This document shows, piece after piece, positions 44,237 to 52,552 of a DNA stretch of 64,000 bases (position 1 is the stretch's first letter; each line of letters opens with the position of its first letter). The stretch spans positions 1-64,000 of the forward strand of contig DXIP01000004.1 of NCBI GenBank assembly GCA_019112825.1, in the 5' to 3' direction. The notes beneath the pieces are model-generated. The model ran no database searches. It saw only the letters and a program-made list of their open reading frames with translations, and had not been told where the DNA came from. Origin of the DNA: Alistipes excrementigallinarum (GTDB taxonomy: Bacteria; Bacteroidota; Bacteroidia; Bacteroidales; Rikenellaceae). Both the position numbers and the translations under genes were made by a program.

Positions 44237-44764
44237 ATGGAATTCAAGACTTTGCTCGAAAAACGCCGCAGCGTGCGCAAGTTCGCGCCCACGGCCGTGC
44301 CCTCCGAGGTGGTCGACCGGCTGCTTGCCGAAACCCTCGGAGCCCCCTCGTCGCGCAATTCGCGCTCGACGCGGCTGCTCGTGGTCGACGACCCCGAGGT
44401 GGTGGCCCGCATGGCCTCGATGCGCGACTACGGCTCGGCCTTCATGAAGGGGGCGCCGCTGGCCATCGTCGTGCTGGGCGACACGGCCTGCAGCGACCTG
44501 TGGCGCATCAATGCCGCCATCTCGGCGACGGTGCTCCACCTGGCCTGCGTCGACGAGGGGCTCGCCTCGTGCTGGGTCCACATCGACGGACGTCCCCGTC
44601 TCAAGGCGGAGCCTCAGGGGGAGTCGGCGGCCGACTATCTGCGGACGTTCCTCCCCATTCCCGAGGGGTGCGAACCGCTCTGCGCGCTGGCCATCGGCTA
44701 TTCGGACTTCGTGCCGGCGCCGCTGCCCGAGGCCGACGACAGCAGCCGCATCATCCGCCTCTGA
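44237..44764 (+). CDS. Nitroreductase-family flavoprotein
   Basis: A 175-residue FMN-dependent oxidoreductase. The family start EFKTLLEKRRSVRKFAPTAV, the FMN-contacting GAPSSRNSRSTRLLVV, and the later AAISATVLHLACVDEGLASCWVHID and LCALAIGYSD blocks are clear. It could reduce nitro compounds, quinones or flavins, and the true substrate is unknown. Compared with long NfsA/NfsB forms it is short, which is common in Bacteroidota. It ends in a strong bidirectional terminator. Confidence 0.88.
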   Translation: MEFKTLLEKRRSVRKFAPTAVPSEVVDRLLAETLGAPSSRNSRSTRLLVVDDPEVVARMASMRDYGSAFMKGAPLAIVVLGDTACSDLWRINAAISATVLHLACVDEGLASCWVHIDGRPRLKAEPQGESAADYLRTFLPIPEGCEPLCALAIGYSDFVPAPLPEADDSSRIIRL

Positions 44765-44914
44765 GCTGGGGCACCGGGGCGGTCGGAGCGGCCCGGGGAC
44801 GCTGTGTTGAGGAGCTGCCGGAAGACCGGGGCGGCGTTGTATTGCCCGGCCGTGCGCTTCGGGCGCCTGACGGGATACTCCCCTGCCGGTACGCACGGGC
44901 GGCATCTATTATCG

Positions 44915-44955
44915 AAAACAGGAGCCGACCTCACCATGAGGTCGGCTCCCGTTTT
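44915..44955. terminator. Terminator between the nitroreductase and recJ genes
   Basis: A perfect 12-bp stem (GGAGCCGACCTC at 44921-44932 with its complement at 44938-44949), loop ACCAT, flanked by AAAAC on the left and GTTTT on the right. It can stop converging transcripts from both sides. Confidence 0.82.
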
Positions 44956-44991
44956 GTCCGCTTCTGTCGGAGGCTCCGGCGGCGCTCTCCC

Positions 44992-46752
44992 CTATCGGTT
45001 GAGCACCGGCTTGATGTCCTTGATGCGCAGCTGCGTGGTGACGTTGCCCCGGTAGTGGTTCTCGACAATCTGGTAGCAGACGTCGATGGGACGCCCCGAA
45101 CGGCACCACTCGTAGTGCGTCGGCTGCTGGAAGGCGATGGTTTGCATCGTCGTGTTGGGCTTCTGCCGCTGCATGAGGTCCATGCGCAGGTGCTCGCAGT
45201 CCATCCCCACCAGCTTCACCTCGCCGTGGTTGATGACCCCGTAGGTGACGAAGACCGGCGCCGTGTTGCCCGGCCCGAAGGGCTGGAAGCGGTTGAGCGC
45301 CGCACGGAACGCCGGCGTGATGTCCGAGAAAAGCAACTCGCTGTCGATGTCCACCTGGGGGACGAGCATCTGCGGGTCGATGTTCTCCTCGACGAAGGCG
45401 TTGAACCGCCGCGTGAACTCCTCGACATTCTCGGGCTTCATCGTGAGCCCCGCGGCGTAGGTGTGGCCGCCGAAGTTCTCCAGCAGGTCCGAGCACGACT
45501 CGACCGCCTGGTAGAGGTCGAAGCCCGGCACCGAACGGGCCGAACCCGTCACGAAGCCGTTGCTCATCGTCAGCACCACCGTCGGGCGGTAGTAGGTCTC
45601 AATCAGCCGCGAGGCGACGATGCCCACGATGCCCTTCATCCACTTGGGGTTGTAGATGACGGTGCTCTTGCGCGCCTTGAGCTCGGGGTTGCGCTCGATG
45701 TAGTCGTGCGCCTCCTGCGTCACCGAGCGGTCAATCGACTTGCGGTCCTGGTTGTAGGCGTCGATGACGTTGCCGAACTCCTGGGCCACCCGCTCGTTGC
45801 CCTCGATGAGCAGCTCGACGGCGGCATGGCCCCCCGAGGGCGAGGCGTTCTCGTCGTTCTCGTCCATGCGCATGCGCCCGGCGGCGTTGATGCGCGGCCC
45901 GATTTTGAAGACGATGTCGTCGATGGTGATGTTGTGCTTGTCCAGGCCGCAGATTTTGATAATCGAGAGCAGCCCCTTCGACGGCTCGCGGTTGAGGTTG
46001 ATGAGCCCGTAGTGGGCCAGAATGCGGTTCTCCCCCACCAGCGGCACGATGTCCGAGGCGATGCTCACCACCAGCAGGTCCATCAGCGGACGAATCTGCT
46101 CGAAGGGCATGTGGTTCTTCTGGGCATAGGCCTGAACCAGCTTGAAGCCCACCCCGCAGCCCGACAGCTCGTCGAAGGGGTAGGTGCAGTCGACCCGCTT
46201 GGGGTCCAGTACAGCCACGGCCTGCGGTATTTCGTCGGCCGGGAGATGGTGGTCGCAGATGATGAAATCCACGCCTTTCTGCTTCGCATAGACTACTTTT
46301 TCCGTGGCTTTGATGCCACAGTCCAACGCGATGATGAGTCCTACGCCCTTGCGGGCCGCATGGTCGATTCCCTTGATGGATATGCCGTAGCCTTCGGTAT
46401 ACCGGTCGGGAATGTAGAACGTCAGGTTCTTGTGTCCGATGTGGCGGAGGAACTTGTAGACCAGCGCCACGGCCGTGCAGCCGTCGACGTCGTAGTCGCC
46501 GTAGACCATGATTTTCTCATGGTTGCGGACGGCCTGCTCGACGCGCGCGACCGCCTTGTCCATGTCCTTCATCAGGAAGGGGTCATGGAGGTCGGCCAGG
46601 CTCGGTTTGAAGAACTTCTCAGCCTTCTCAAGTGTGTCTATGCCTCTCTGTACGAGTAGATTCGCCAGCACGGGAGAGAGCTTCAGCGCCGATGCGAGCA
46701 TCGCTACCGTCGCGGGGTCTCCCTGCGGTTTCACTACCCATCGTTTTTCCAT
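44992..46752 (-). CDS. recJ: Single-strand DNA exonuclease RecJ
   Basis: RecJ is the 5'-3' ssDNA exonuclease of RecF-pathway repair and mismatch repair. The 586-residue protein has the DHH motifs VYGDYDVDGCTAVALVY, DCGIKATEK and ICDHHLPADE, then DHHA1 with GSARSVPGFDLYQAV and the glycine-rich GGHTYAAGLTM, and a C-terminal OB-fold. The ATG at 46752 (MEKRWVVKPQGDP) was preferred over 46758, six bases away. recO, recJ, dprA and polA all lie in this window but are not in one operon. Confidence 0.94.
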   Translation of the reverse strand: MEKRWVVKPQGDPATVAMLASALKLSPVLANLLVQRGIDTLEKAEKFFKPSLADLHDPFLMKDMDKAVARVEQAVRNHEKIMVYGDYDVDGCTAVALVYKFLRHIGHKNLTFYIPDRYTEGYGISIKGIDHAARKGVGLIIALDCGIKATEKVVYAKQKGVDFIICDHHLPADEIPQAVAVLDPKRVDCTYPFDELSGCGVGFKLVQAYAQKNHMPFEQIRPLMDLLVVSIASDIVPLVGENRILAHYGLINLNREPSKGLLSIIKICGLDKHNITIDDIVFKIGPRINAAGRMRMDENDENASPSGGHAAVELLIEGNERVAQEFGNVIDAYNQDRKSIDRSVTQEAHDYIERNPELKARKSTVIYNPKWMKGIVGIVASRLIETYYRPTVVLTMSNGFVTGSARSVPGFDLYQAVESCSDLLENFGGHTYAAGLTMKPENVEEFTRRFNAFVEENIDPQMLVPQVDIDSELLFSDITPAFRAALNRFQPFGPGNTAPVFVTYGVINHGEVKLVGMDCEHLRMDLMQRQKPNTTMQTIAFQQPTHYEWCRSGRPIDVCYQIVENHYRGNVTTQLRIKDIKPVLNR

Positions 46753-46766
46753 GGGCATACGTTCTG

Positions 46767-47798
46767 TTATTTATATATTTCAACATTCAATATCTCACTT
46801 AAGCTCTTCGCGACGAGGGCTTTGACCTCCTCCATCGCAATCGTGCGGCCGGTTTCGCGCTCGAGCGACGTGGCGCCCCGGTCGCGGAATCCGCACGGAT
46901 TGATGCGCTCGAACCACCTCAGGTCGGTCGATACGTTGAGCGCGAAGCCGTGCATGGTTATATAACGGGACGAGCGCACTCCTATTGCGCAGAGCTTGCG
47001 CGTCGGGCCGTCGGCCGCGGTGCCGATGCACCGGGCGGCTCCCTCCGCTGCGTCCTCTTTTGCGGTTGCTGCGTCCTCCGTTGCGGTTGCTGCGTCCTCC
47101 GTTGCGGTCGCTGCGCCTTCGGTTGTTGTTGCTGCGGCCTCCGTTGCTGTTGCGGCTGCCGGGGCGGCTCCGTAGTCGGAGCCGGCTCCGAGCCAGACGC
47201 CCGAAGCGCCGGCGATGCGACCCGTGCGGAGGCCGTAGTGCGCCGCCACGCGGATGACGCACTCCTCGAGCGCCTCGATGTAGGCGCGCAACCCGATGCC
47301 CAGCCGCTCGAGGTCGAGAATTGGATAGACGACCAGCTGCCCCGGACCGTGGAAGGTGATGTCGCCTCCGCGGTCGATGTGGTAGAACTGCGCCCCGAGC
47401 CGCTCGAGCATTTCGCGCCCGACGAGCAGGTTCTCGGCATGGCCGCTCTTGCCCAGCGTATAGACCGGCGGATGCTCGACCAGCAGCAGCGTGCCGACAT
47501 CCTCTGCGTCAGCCTCGACTGCTTTGGCGGCCCCGGCCTGCGGCTTTGTTGTGGTGGTTCCGGCCAGCGATTCCGCGCCGGTCTGCTGCCCTTCTGCGGC
47601 TCCGGCATGCTGCCCTTCGGCTGCTTTGGCCTGTTCTGCTGCTGTGGCGTGCTGCCCTCCGGCGGCTTTGGCCTGTTCGGCTGCCGCGGCGCTGCGGGCT
47701 GCACCCTTTGCTGCGAGCAGGGCGTCGAAGAGCTGCCGCTGGAGGTCCCAGCAGCGGCCGTAGTCCATCGACCCGAGGTCGCGCAAACGGAGTTTCAT
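46767..47798 (-). CDS. lipB: Octanoyltransferase LipB with two low-complexity insertions
   Basis: LipB moves octanoyl from ACP to the lipoyl domains of 2-oxoacid dehydrogenases and GcvH. The conserved core is complete: LLLVEHPPVYTLGKSGH, RGGDITFHGPGQLVVYPILDL, the catalytic Lys268 in TRKLCAIGVR and Cys302 in NPCGFRDRGATSL. The protein is 343 residues rather than about 220 because of two insertions: about 33-97 (AAEQAKAAEGQHA-type repeats) and about 206-263 (TATEDAA-type seven-residue repeats encoded by 21-bp DNA units). Both sit between conserved blocks. lipA ends 2 bp upstream. Confidence 0.93.
   Translation of the reverse strand: MKLRLRDLGSMDYGRCWDLQRQLFDALLAAKGAARSAAAAEQAKAAGGQHATAAEQAKAAEGQHAGAAEGQQTGAESLAGTTTTKPQAGAAKAVEADAEDVGTLLLVEHPPVYTLGKSGHAENLLVGREMLERLGAQFYHIDRGGDITFHGPGQLVVYPILDLERLGIGLRAYIEALEECVIRVAAHYGLRTGRIAGASGVWLGAGSDYGAAPAAATATEAAATTTEGAATATEDAATATEDAATAKEDAAEGAARCIGTAADGPTRKLCAIGVRSSRYITMHGFALNVSTDLRWFERINPCGFRDRGATSLERETGRTIAMEEVKALVAKSLSEILNVEIYK
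47047..47151. repeat. Five tandem 21-bp repeats inside lipB
   Basis: The unit GCTGCGTCCTCCGTTGCGGT plus one base recurs at 47047, 47068, 47089, 47110 and 47131 with drift. It encodes the seven-residue repeats of the second LipB insertion. The 21-bp length keeps the frame. Confidence 0.85.
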
Positions 47799-47800
47799 CG

Positions 47801-48685
47801 CTACAAACTTTTCACACTGCGGAGTGCCTCCTCAGCCAGATACGACGACCGCACCAACGGCGCGCTCGCGCAGTAGCTGAATCCCATCTCCAGCGCTTGA
47901 AGTCTGTACCATTCGAATTTTTGGGGAGTTACGTACGCCGCTACGGGGTAATGCTCCAGCGTCGGTCGAAGGTACTGACCAAGCGTTACAATCTTCACAC
48001 CCACATCGCGCAAATCGCGCAGGGTCTGCAATACTTCACCATCGCTCTCGCCAAGTCCTACCATCAGTCCGCTCTTGGTCGTGGCCCCCTGCCGGGCAAG
48101 GATGCGCAACGTTTCGAGGCTCGTACGGTAACGGGCCCGCGAGCGTACGACGGGAGTAAGTCGTTCGACGGTTTCGATGTTGTGCCCGATGATGTCGGGC
48201 CCGGATGCGACGATGGTGGCCAGATGTTCGGCCTGCGCATCCAAATCGGGAATAAGGAGCTCAATTGCGGCGCCGGGCACCTCCTTGCGGATGGCCTCGA
48301 CGGTGCGGGCCCAGTGTTGGGCTCCGCCGTCCGGCAGGTCGTCCCGTGTGACGGAGGTAACGACGACATACCTCAGCTGCATGAGCCGCACGCTCTCCGC
48401 AACCTGCTGCGGTTCGGAGGGGTCGGGCGGTGCCGGATGTCCGGTCCGGGTGGCGCAGAAACGGCAGCCCCGCGTGCAGATGTCGCCCAGAATCATGAAG
48501 GTAGCCGTACGACGGCTCCAGCACTCGGCCTTGTTGGGGCAGAGTCCGCTGCTGCAAATCGTATGCAGTCCATGTTCCCGGACGATGCGCTGCACTTCGG
48601 CGTATTGGGCCGTGCGGTGAAGGCGAATCTTCAGCCAATCGGGTTTTTTCAGCACATCGACCTTGTTGTCATACAACTTCGGCAT
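47801..48685 (-). CDS. lipA: Lipoyl synthase
   Basis: LipA is a radical-SAM enzyme inserting two sulfurs into protein-bound octanoyl groups. The 294-residue protein has the auxiliary cluster cysteines in CSSGLCPNKAECW, the radical-SAM cluster motif CTRGCRFC, and the C-terminal RSSY that ligates the auxiliary cluster. Length is standard. It lies 2 bp from lipB, forming a lipA-lipB operon transcribed from a promoter about 30 bp upstream. Confidence 0.96.
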   Translation of the reverse strand: MPKLYDNKVDVLKKPDWLKIRLHRTAQYAEVQRIVREHGLHTICSSGLCPNKAECWSRRTATFMILGDICTRGCRFCATRTGHPAPPDPSEPQQVAESVRLMQLRYVVVTSVTRDDLPDGGAQHWARTVEAIRKEVPGAAIELLIPDLDAQAEHLATIVASGPDIIGHNIETVERLTPVVRSRARYRTSLETLRILARQGATTKSGLMVGLGESDGEVLQTLRDLRDVGVKIVTLGQYLRPTLEHYPVAAYVTPQKFEWYRLQALEMGFSYCASAPLVRSSYLAEEALRSVKSL

Positions 48686-48711
48686 TTAAGTTCATTATTT
48701 TCCAATTGATG

Positions 48712-48719
48712 CAAAAATA
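48712..48719 (-). promoter_or_regulatory. -7 promoter box for the lipA-lipB operon
   Basis: On the - strand TATTTTTG fits TAnnTTTG, 27 bp upstream of the lipA ATG, in an AT-rich patch. Confidence 0.6.
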
Positions 48720-49640
48720 AAAAAATAATCCATGAAAAGCAACAGAACGGCGGTGAAAGCGCTGCGTTCGGGGTGCGGAAAGTGTTCGGAAAGGGGCTTG
48801 GGGCCTTGTGCAGACGGGATTGCGGCGGCGAAAAAAAAGATGGAGGCCCGGGGTCCGGGCGGGCGGCGGAGGGTCATTCGGGCGGATTGCCGCGGGGACT
48901 TGGGACGGACTGTTGTGGGAACTTGTGCCGGGTTGCCGCGGGGGCTTCCGAGCGGTGGCGGCGCGGTGTTAACGGGACGCGTGTTGCGTTTGCGGGGTCC
49001 GGGCGGGTGAAAAATGGGAACCGGGGTGTGAAGCAGCTTTCAGCGGCAGGCAGCCGCGGGCCCGGGGATGTTTCCGGACGGCGGGTCTCCGGGATTGCGC
49101 GGTTGGGGTGGCTTGAGGGAAAAGGCGGCGCGGAATGAAGGGGCCGGCAGGAGCGGTCGGTTCGGCCGGAACAGCCGGAACAATCGGCGCGGTTGCTCCT
49201 TTGCGGGCCCAGGGCGGGGTGTTTCCGGGCGGCAGCTGAGTGAGGATGTTTCCGGGTGGCAGCGAAGCGGGGCGCCGGGTCTTCTGTGCGGATGTCCGCT
49301 GCGGAACGCAGAGCGGGCCAGCGGCGCGGTTGTGCCCTCCTCCTCCGCCGGGCTCTGGGCGGATGCCCGGAACCGGTACGTGCCGGGGCTGCGGGAACCG
49401 GGCGGCTTCGGAGCCGATGACGTGTGTCGTCTGCCGGGGCAGCGGTCGGGCCGGAGTTGGGGTCGATGGAGTGTGTTGTGTCGGGGTCGGCGGGGGCGTG
49501 TTGGGGCTGATGGGGTCGTGCCGCTATTGCGGGGTGTCGGACGGATTTGATGGGTGCGGAGGGTTGCAAAAAGGTTTGTGCCGACGAAACGGCGACTCTT
49601 TTCGTTTGGTGCATCGGACCAATTCCGTTCCTGCGGTCAG
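48720..49640. other. Long gene-free GC-rich spacer
   Basis: About 920 bp, G- and T-rich on the + strand, with frequent words such as GCCGGG, TTCCGGG and GCGGTTG. Open frames on both strands have strongly skewed Arg/Gly/Pro composition and no recognisable motif. I support no gene here. Confidence 0.5.
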
Positions 49641-49645
49641 GGCAC

Positions 49646-49737
49646 AAAAAAAGGGGACCGCGTATACCTGCCGGTATCGGGGCCCCTCTGGTTAGGTTAG
49701 TTAGGTTAATGAGAAGCGGGAGATTCCCACGTTGTGA
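49646..49737 (-). ncRNA. Candidate small RNA of about 90 nt
   Basis: On the - strand a -33/-7 promoter (49773-49742) would start a transcript near 49737. That transcript ends in a hairpin built from GATACC (49678-49673) and GGTATAC (49668-49662) inside a GGGG/CCCC clamp, followed by seven T residues (49652-49646). The body has a small stem GGGAATCTCCC and a tandem AACCTAACTAACCTAACC. No downstream gene on this strand begins for 960 bp, so it looks stand-alone. No named RNA family was recognised. Confidence 0.55.
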
Positions 49738-49741
49738 TACA

Positions 49742-49773
49742 CAAAGGTAAATCGATTTTTAGCGAAATCCAAA
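49742..49773 (-). promoter_or_regulatory. -33/-7 promoter of the small RNA candidate
   Basis: On the - strand TTTG (49773-49770) and TACCTTTG (49749-49742) are 20 bp apart, a close match to the Bacteroidota consensus, within an AT-rich island (about 49740-49870). Confidence 0.6.
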
Positions 49774-50366
49774 TATTTTTCTTACAAAATTTACAATTTC
49801 CTCCCCTTGGATGCGATGATTTATAATTGAAATTTTTTAATTAGTGCAAAATTTGTAATTTTTTCAACTAATTCCGAACTCCGTTCTCAGCTCTTTGCAA
49901 CGGGGCGAATCGCCGCTGTGCGGTCTGGGGCGGGGTTTTTCGGCCGTTTGGAAGGGACGAATCCGAGGGCGGGTGAGGCCGATTTGTTGCGTGCGGTTCG
50001 GGTTTCCGTTCCGCTTCGCTTCGGCAGCGGGATGGCCGATAGGGAGCTGGAGGGGTGAGGGAAGCGGCGGCGGGGCTGGCGGTCGGTGGTATGGGCGCGG
50101 ACGGGCGCGACAGTCTGGTGTCAGGCTGAGACCGGCGGGATGGAGGACAAACGAAACGGAGCTCCGGGGCCGGTGAGGCTTCGGGGCTCCGTCTTCGGAG
50201 GCATTTCCCGGTCTGGAGCGGGATGTGGGTTTCGGCCGTTCGTCCCGGCAGGAGCAGGGCCGGTGTGGACAAGGTACCGGGCTCTCCGCCGGCACGCCGT
50301 CCTGTCGTCCCGCCGTCCCGCCGTGCCGTCCGACCGTTTTCTTCGCTCCGCTTCCTCGGTGCGTGT
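49774..50366. other. AT-rich island then GC-rich spacer
   Basis: 49774-49870 is strongly AT-rich with no DnaA box. The remainder is GC-rich with no supported gene. Open frames on the - strand through it are Pro/Arg-rich by composition only. Confidence 0.4.
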
Positions 50367-50589
50367 CGTTCCGGCGTGAGCCTTGGCGGCGGGCGGACCT
50401 CAGGTCGTGGCTGCTTCGGCCGGCTCCGGAGCGGCGGGCTGAGGCTGTTTGCGGGCCGGAGTCTTGCGCAACACTTCTCGCAGCATCGTTCCGGTGTGAG
50501 CCTTAGCGGCGGGCGGACCTCAGGCCATGGCAGCTTCGGCCGGCTCCATAGCGGCGGGCTGAGGCTGTTCGCGGGCCGGAGTCTCGTGC
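50367..50589. repeat. 103-bp duplication overlapping the 3' end of the AraC gene
   Basis: The 103-bp segment at 50367-50469 recurs at 50487-50589, offset by exactly 120 bp, with about ten differences. The second copy holds the last 22 or so codons and stop of the AraC-type regulator; the first lies just past the stop. Confidence 0.8.
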
Positions 50590-51536
50590 GGCGCCTCACG
50601 GGGCGGCGTTCCGACAGCGCCCGGCCGTGCGGAGAGCGCCTCCTCCGGCTGCGTGCGGGGCAGGCTGTCCCCTTCGGCGGCGCGGAGGTGGCGGCTGCGG
50701 TAGGCTGCCGGCGTCATGCGGTACTCCTTCTTGAAGAGCTTGATGAAGTGCGACGTGTTGGGGAAGGTGCACTCCACGCCTATCTCCGAGATGGACTTCG
50801 AGGTCGAGATAAGCAGCAGCCGCGAGTGCATCAGCCTCTGGCGGATGTACCACTTGTGGGGCGGCATCTCGAAGTGGCGCCGGAACTCCTTCTTGAACGA
50901 GGTGAGCGAGCGGTTGGTCAGCCGCGCCAGCTCCTCGATGGAGATATCCTTGAAGATGTGGTTGTAGACCGTCTGTTCGAAGTTCTCCTTGGCCGTGTCG
51001 ATGTTGCTCAGCAGCTTGCTCTTGATGCAGCAGTCCTCGTGCGAGGCAATGAGGTAAATCAGCTCCGTCATCTTGATGCTCTCGGCGGTCTCGTCCTGCA
51101 GGAAGCTCTCGTCGCGCAGGTAGTTGTTCGTGTTGACGAAAAAGTTGCGCAGCGAGCTCCATGCGGGCATGGCGACGTGGGTGCGGTTGTGGCAGTTTTC
51201 GCACGAATGGTCGTTCGAGATGTTGAGTCCGTAGGTGATGTTCAGGTGGAGCAGGATGCGCTGCAGGTCGGCGGGCGTGTAGTAGAAGAGCACCTGCTCG
51301 AAGGGCTGGCCGTTTTCGGGGACGTTCTCCACGTAGTGGTGGCCGAGCCCCAGGTAGAAGACGTCGCCGCGGTTGAAGGCCTGGCGTTTGTCGCCGTCGT
51401 AGACATACTTCGTGCCGCGCAGGATATAGCCTATGGCGTAGCGGGAGAGGGCCAGCGACTGGATGCCGTTGTGAAGCGTTTCGACATACTTCACAATCAT
51501 CGGCTGTTGGGCCGAGGGAGTTGTAGAATTCTTCAT
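50520..51536 (-). CDS. AraC-family transcriptional regulator
   Basis: A 338-residue regulator. The N-terminal half is a cupin-like sensor (YAIGYILRGTKYVYDGDKRQAFNRGDVFYLGLGHHYVEN). It also has Cys/His residues (CENCHNRTH) that might bind metal. Two helix-turn-helix units follow: SIEELARLTNRSLTSFKKEFRRHF and SISEIGVECTFPNTSHFIKLFKKEYRMTP. After about residue 286 a 50-residue Pro/Ala/Glu-rich tail follows, part of which derives from a duplicated 103-bp segment. Promoter about 60 bp upstream. Targets unknown; no obvious partner gene adjoins it. Confidence 0.9.
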   Translation of the reverse strand: MKNSTTPSAQQPMIVKYVETLHNGIQSLALSRYAIGYILRGTKYVYDGDKRQAFNRGDVFYLGLGHHYVENVPENGQPFEQVLFYYTPADLQRILLHLNITYGLNISNDHSCENCHNRTHVAMPAWSSLRNFFVNTNNYLRDESFLQDETAESIKMTELIYLIASHEDCCIKSKLLSNIDTAKENFEQTVYNHIFKDISIEELARLTNRSLTSFKKEFRRHFEMPPHKWYIRQRLMHSRLLLISTSKSISEIGVECTFPNTSHFIKLFKKEYRMTPAAYRSRHLRAAEGDSLPRTQPEEALSARPGAVGTPPREAPHETPAREQPQPAAMEPAEAAMA

Positions 51537-51593
51537 GCTGTAATTGTGTTTTTGGTTTCGGTGAACAGGAAGTTGCGTCTAGGTGTTCACCTT

Positions 51594-51601
51594 CAAATAT
51601 A
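51594..51601 (-). promoter_or_regulatory. -7 promoter box for the AraC gene
   Basis: On the - strand TATATTTG fits TAnnTTTG, 58 bp before the start codon, in an AT-rich patch (51590-51650). Confidence 0.6.
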
Positions 51602-52552
51602 CAATATAATATTTAATAAATAAAATAATAAATACCCTATTTGTGTCATAATGGGGCGAATAGGACCGAACGAGGTGCGAGGGGGTCCGAATCGGGTATC
51701 GGCGCAGCGGCGCAGGCGCTTGTGCAGGGCTCTGCGTGGGGCTTTGTGCGGGGGTCTGCGCGAGGGTGTGCGGGGGTATGCAGGGGTATGCGGAGGCGTC
51801 GAGTGTGTTGGAACAGGGCGGGTTGCGGGACGACTGCGGGGGGGAGTGTTGCGGGGGGTGGAGTGTTGCGGCGGGAGGGCTATCGGGATGGAGGGCGGAC
51901 GGGGCGCAGCGGCGGACGGGGTGGCGGGACGAAGGGGTGCGCGGGTGGTGGTTGTGGCGAGTTGCGGATGGCCTCTTGCGGGGTAGCTGCGGGACTGCTG
52001 CGGTAGGCTGGCCGGTTGTGGAGGCAGTTGGGTGCAGGCCGGGACGGCGGTTGCGGGGACTTGCTGCGGGAGTGGTTGCTTCGGGGAAGGAATGCTTCGG
52101 GGGAGGAATGCGTGGGGATTGCCGGTTTTGTTGCGGTATGGGGCGGCGGATGGATGTGGAGGAGTTGACCGGAAGGCGGGGTTTCTGTCCCCGGGGCGGG
52201 CTATCGAGATGGAAAGCAGACGGGGCACAGCGGCGGAAAGGGCGGTCGTAATGAAGGGGTGCGGGAGTGGACGTGGAGGCTGTCGGGAGCCGACAGCGGG
52301 GATAGCAGTGTGGATGGTTTGAGGAGTGTCCCGGGGCAGGGCGACAGTGGGTGGGGTAGTGGGGCCCTTTGCCGCGCGTTATGACCGGTTCTTTTTGTTG
52401 GGAGGAAGACCCTTTGCGGCGGTGTCCCCTTTTATCGGGAGTGGACCTTTGCAGCGATGTTGGCAAGCCTTTTTGGGGCTGAACAATCCTTTGCCGCGGT
52501 GCGGTGCAGGTTTTTCCCGGACCGGAGGGGATGTGCTGTGGCGAGGGCCTCG
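51602..52552. other. Gene-free G/T-rich spacer
   Basis: After a short AT-rich patch, about 900 bp is strongly G- and T-rich on the + strand (GCGGGGGTATGCAGGGG-like words near 51770). Long open frames on both strands are compositional. No gene, RNA or terminator is recognised. Confidence 0.5.

Noticed and set aside
49774..49870. AT-rich island as a second origin
   Set aside because: It has no TTWTNCACA boxes. The AT content is explained by the promoter of the small RNA candidate and flanking sequence.
51602..52552. Long open frames across the AraC-DUF6427 spacer on both strands
   Set aside because: The translations are Arg/Gly/Pro-rich from G/T-rich DNA with no motif, no start context and no conserved feature.
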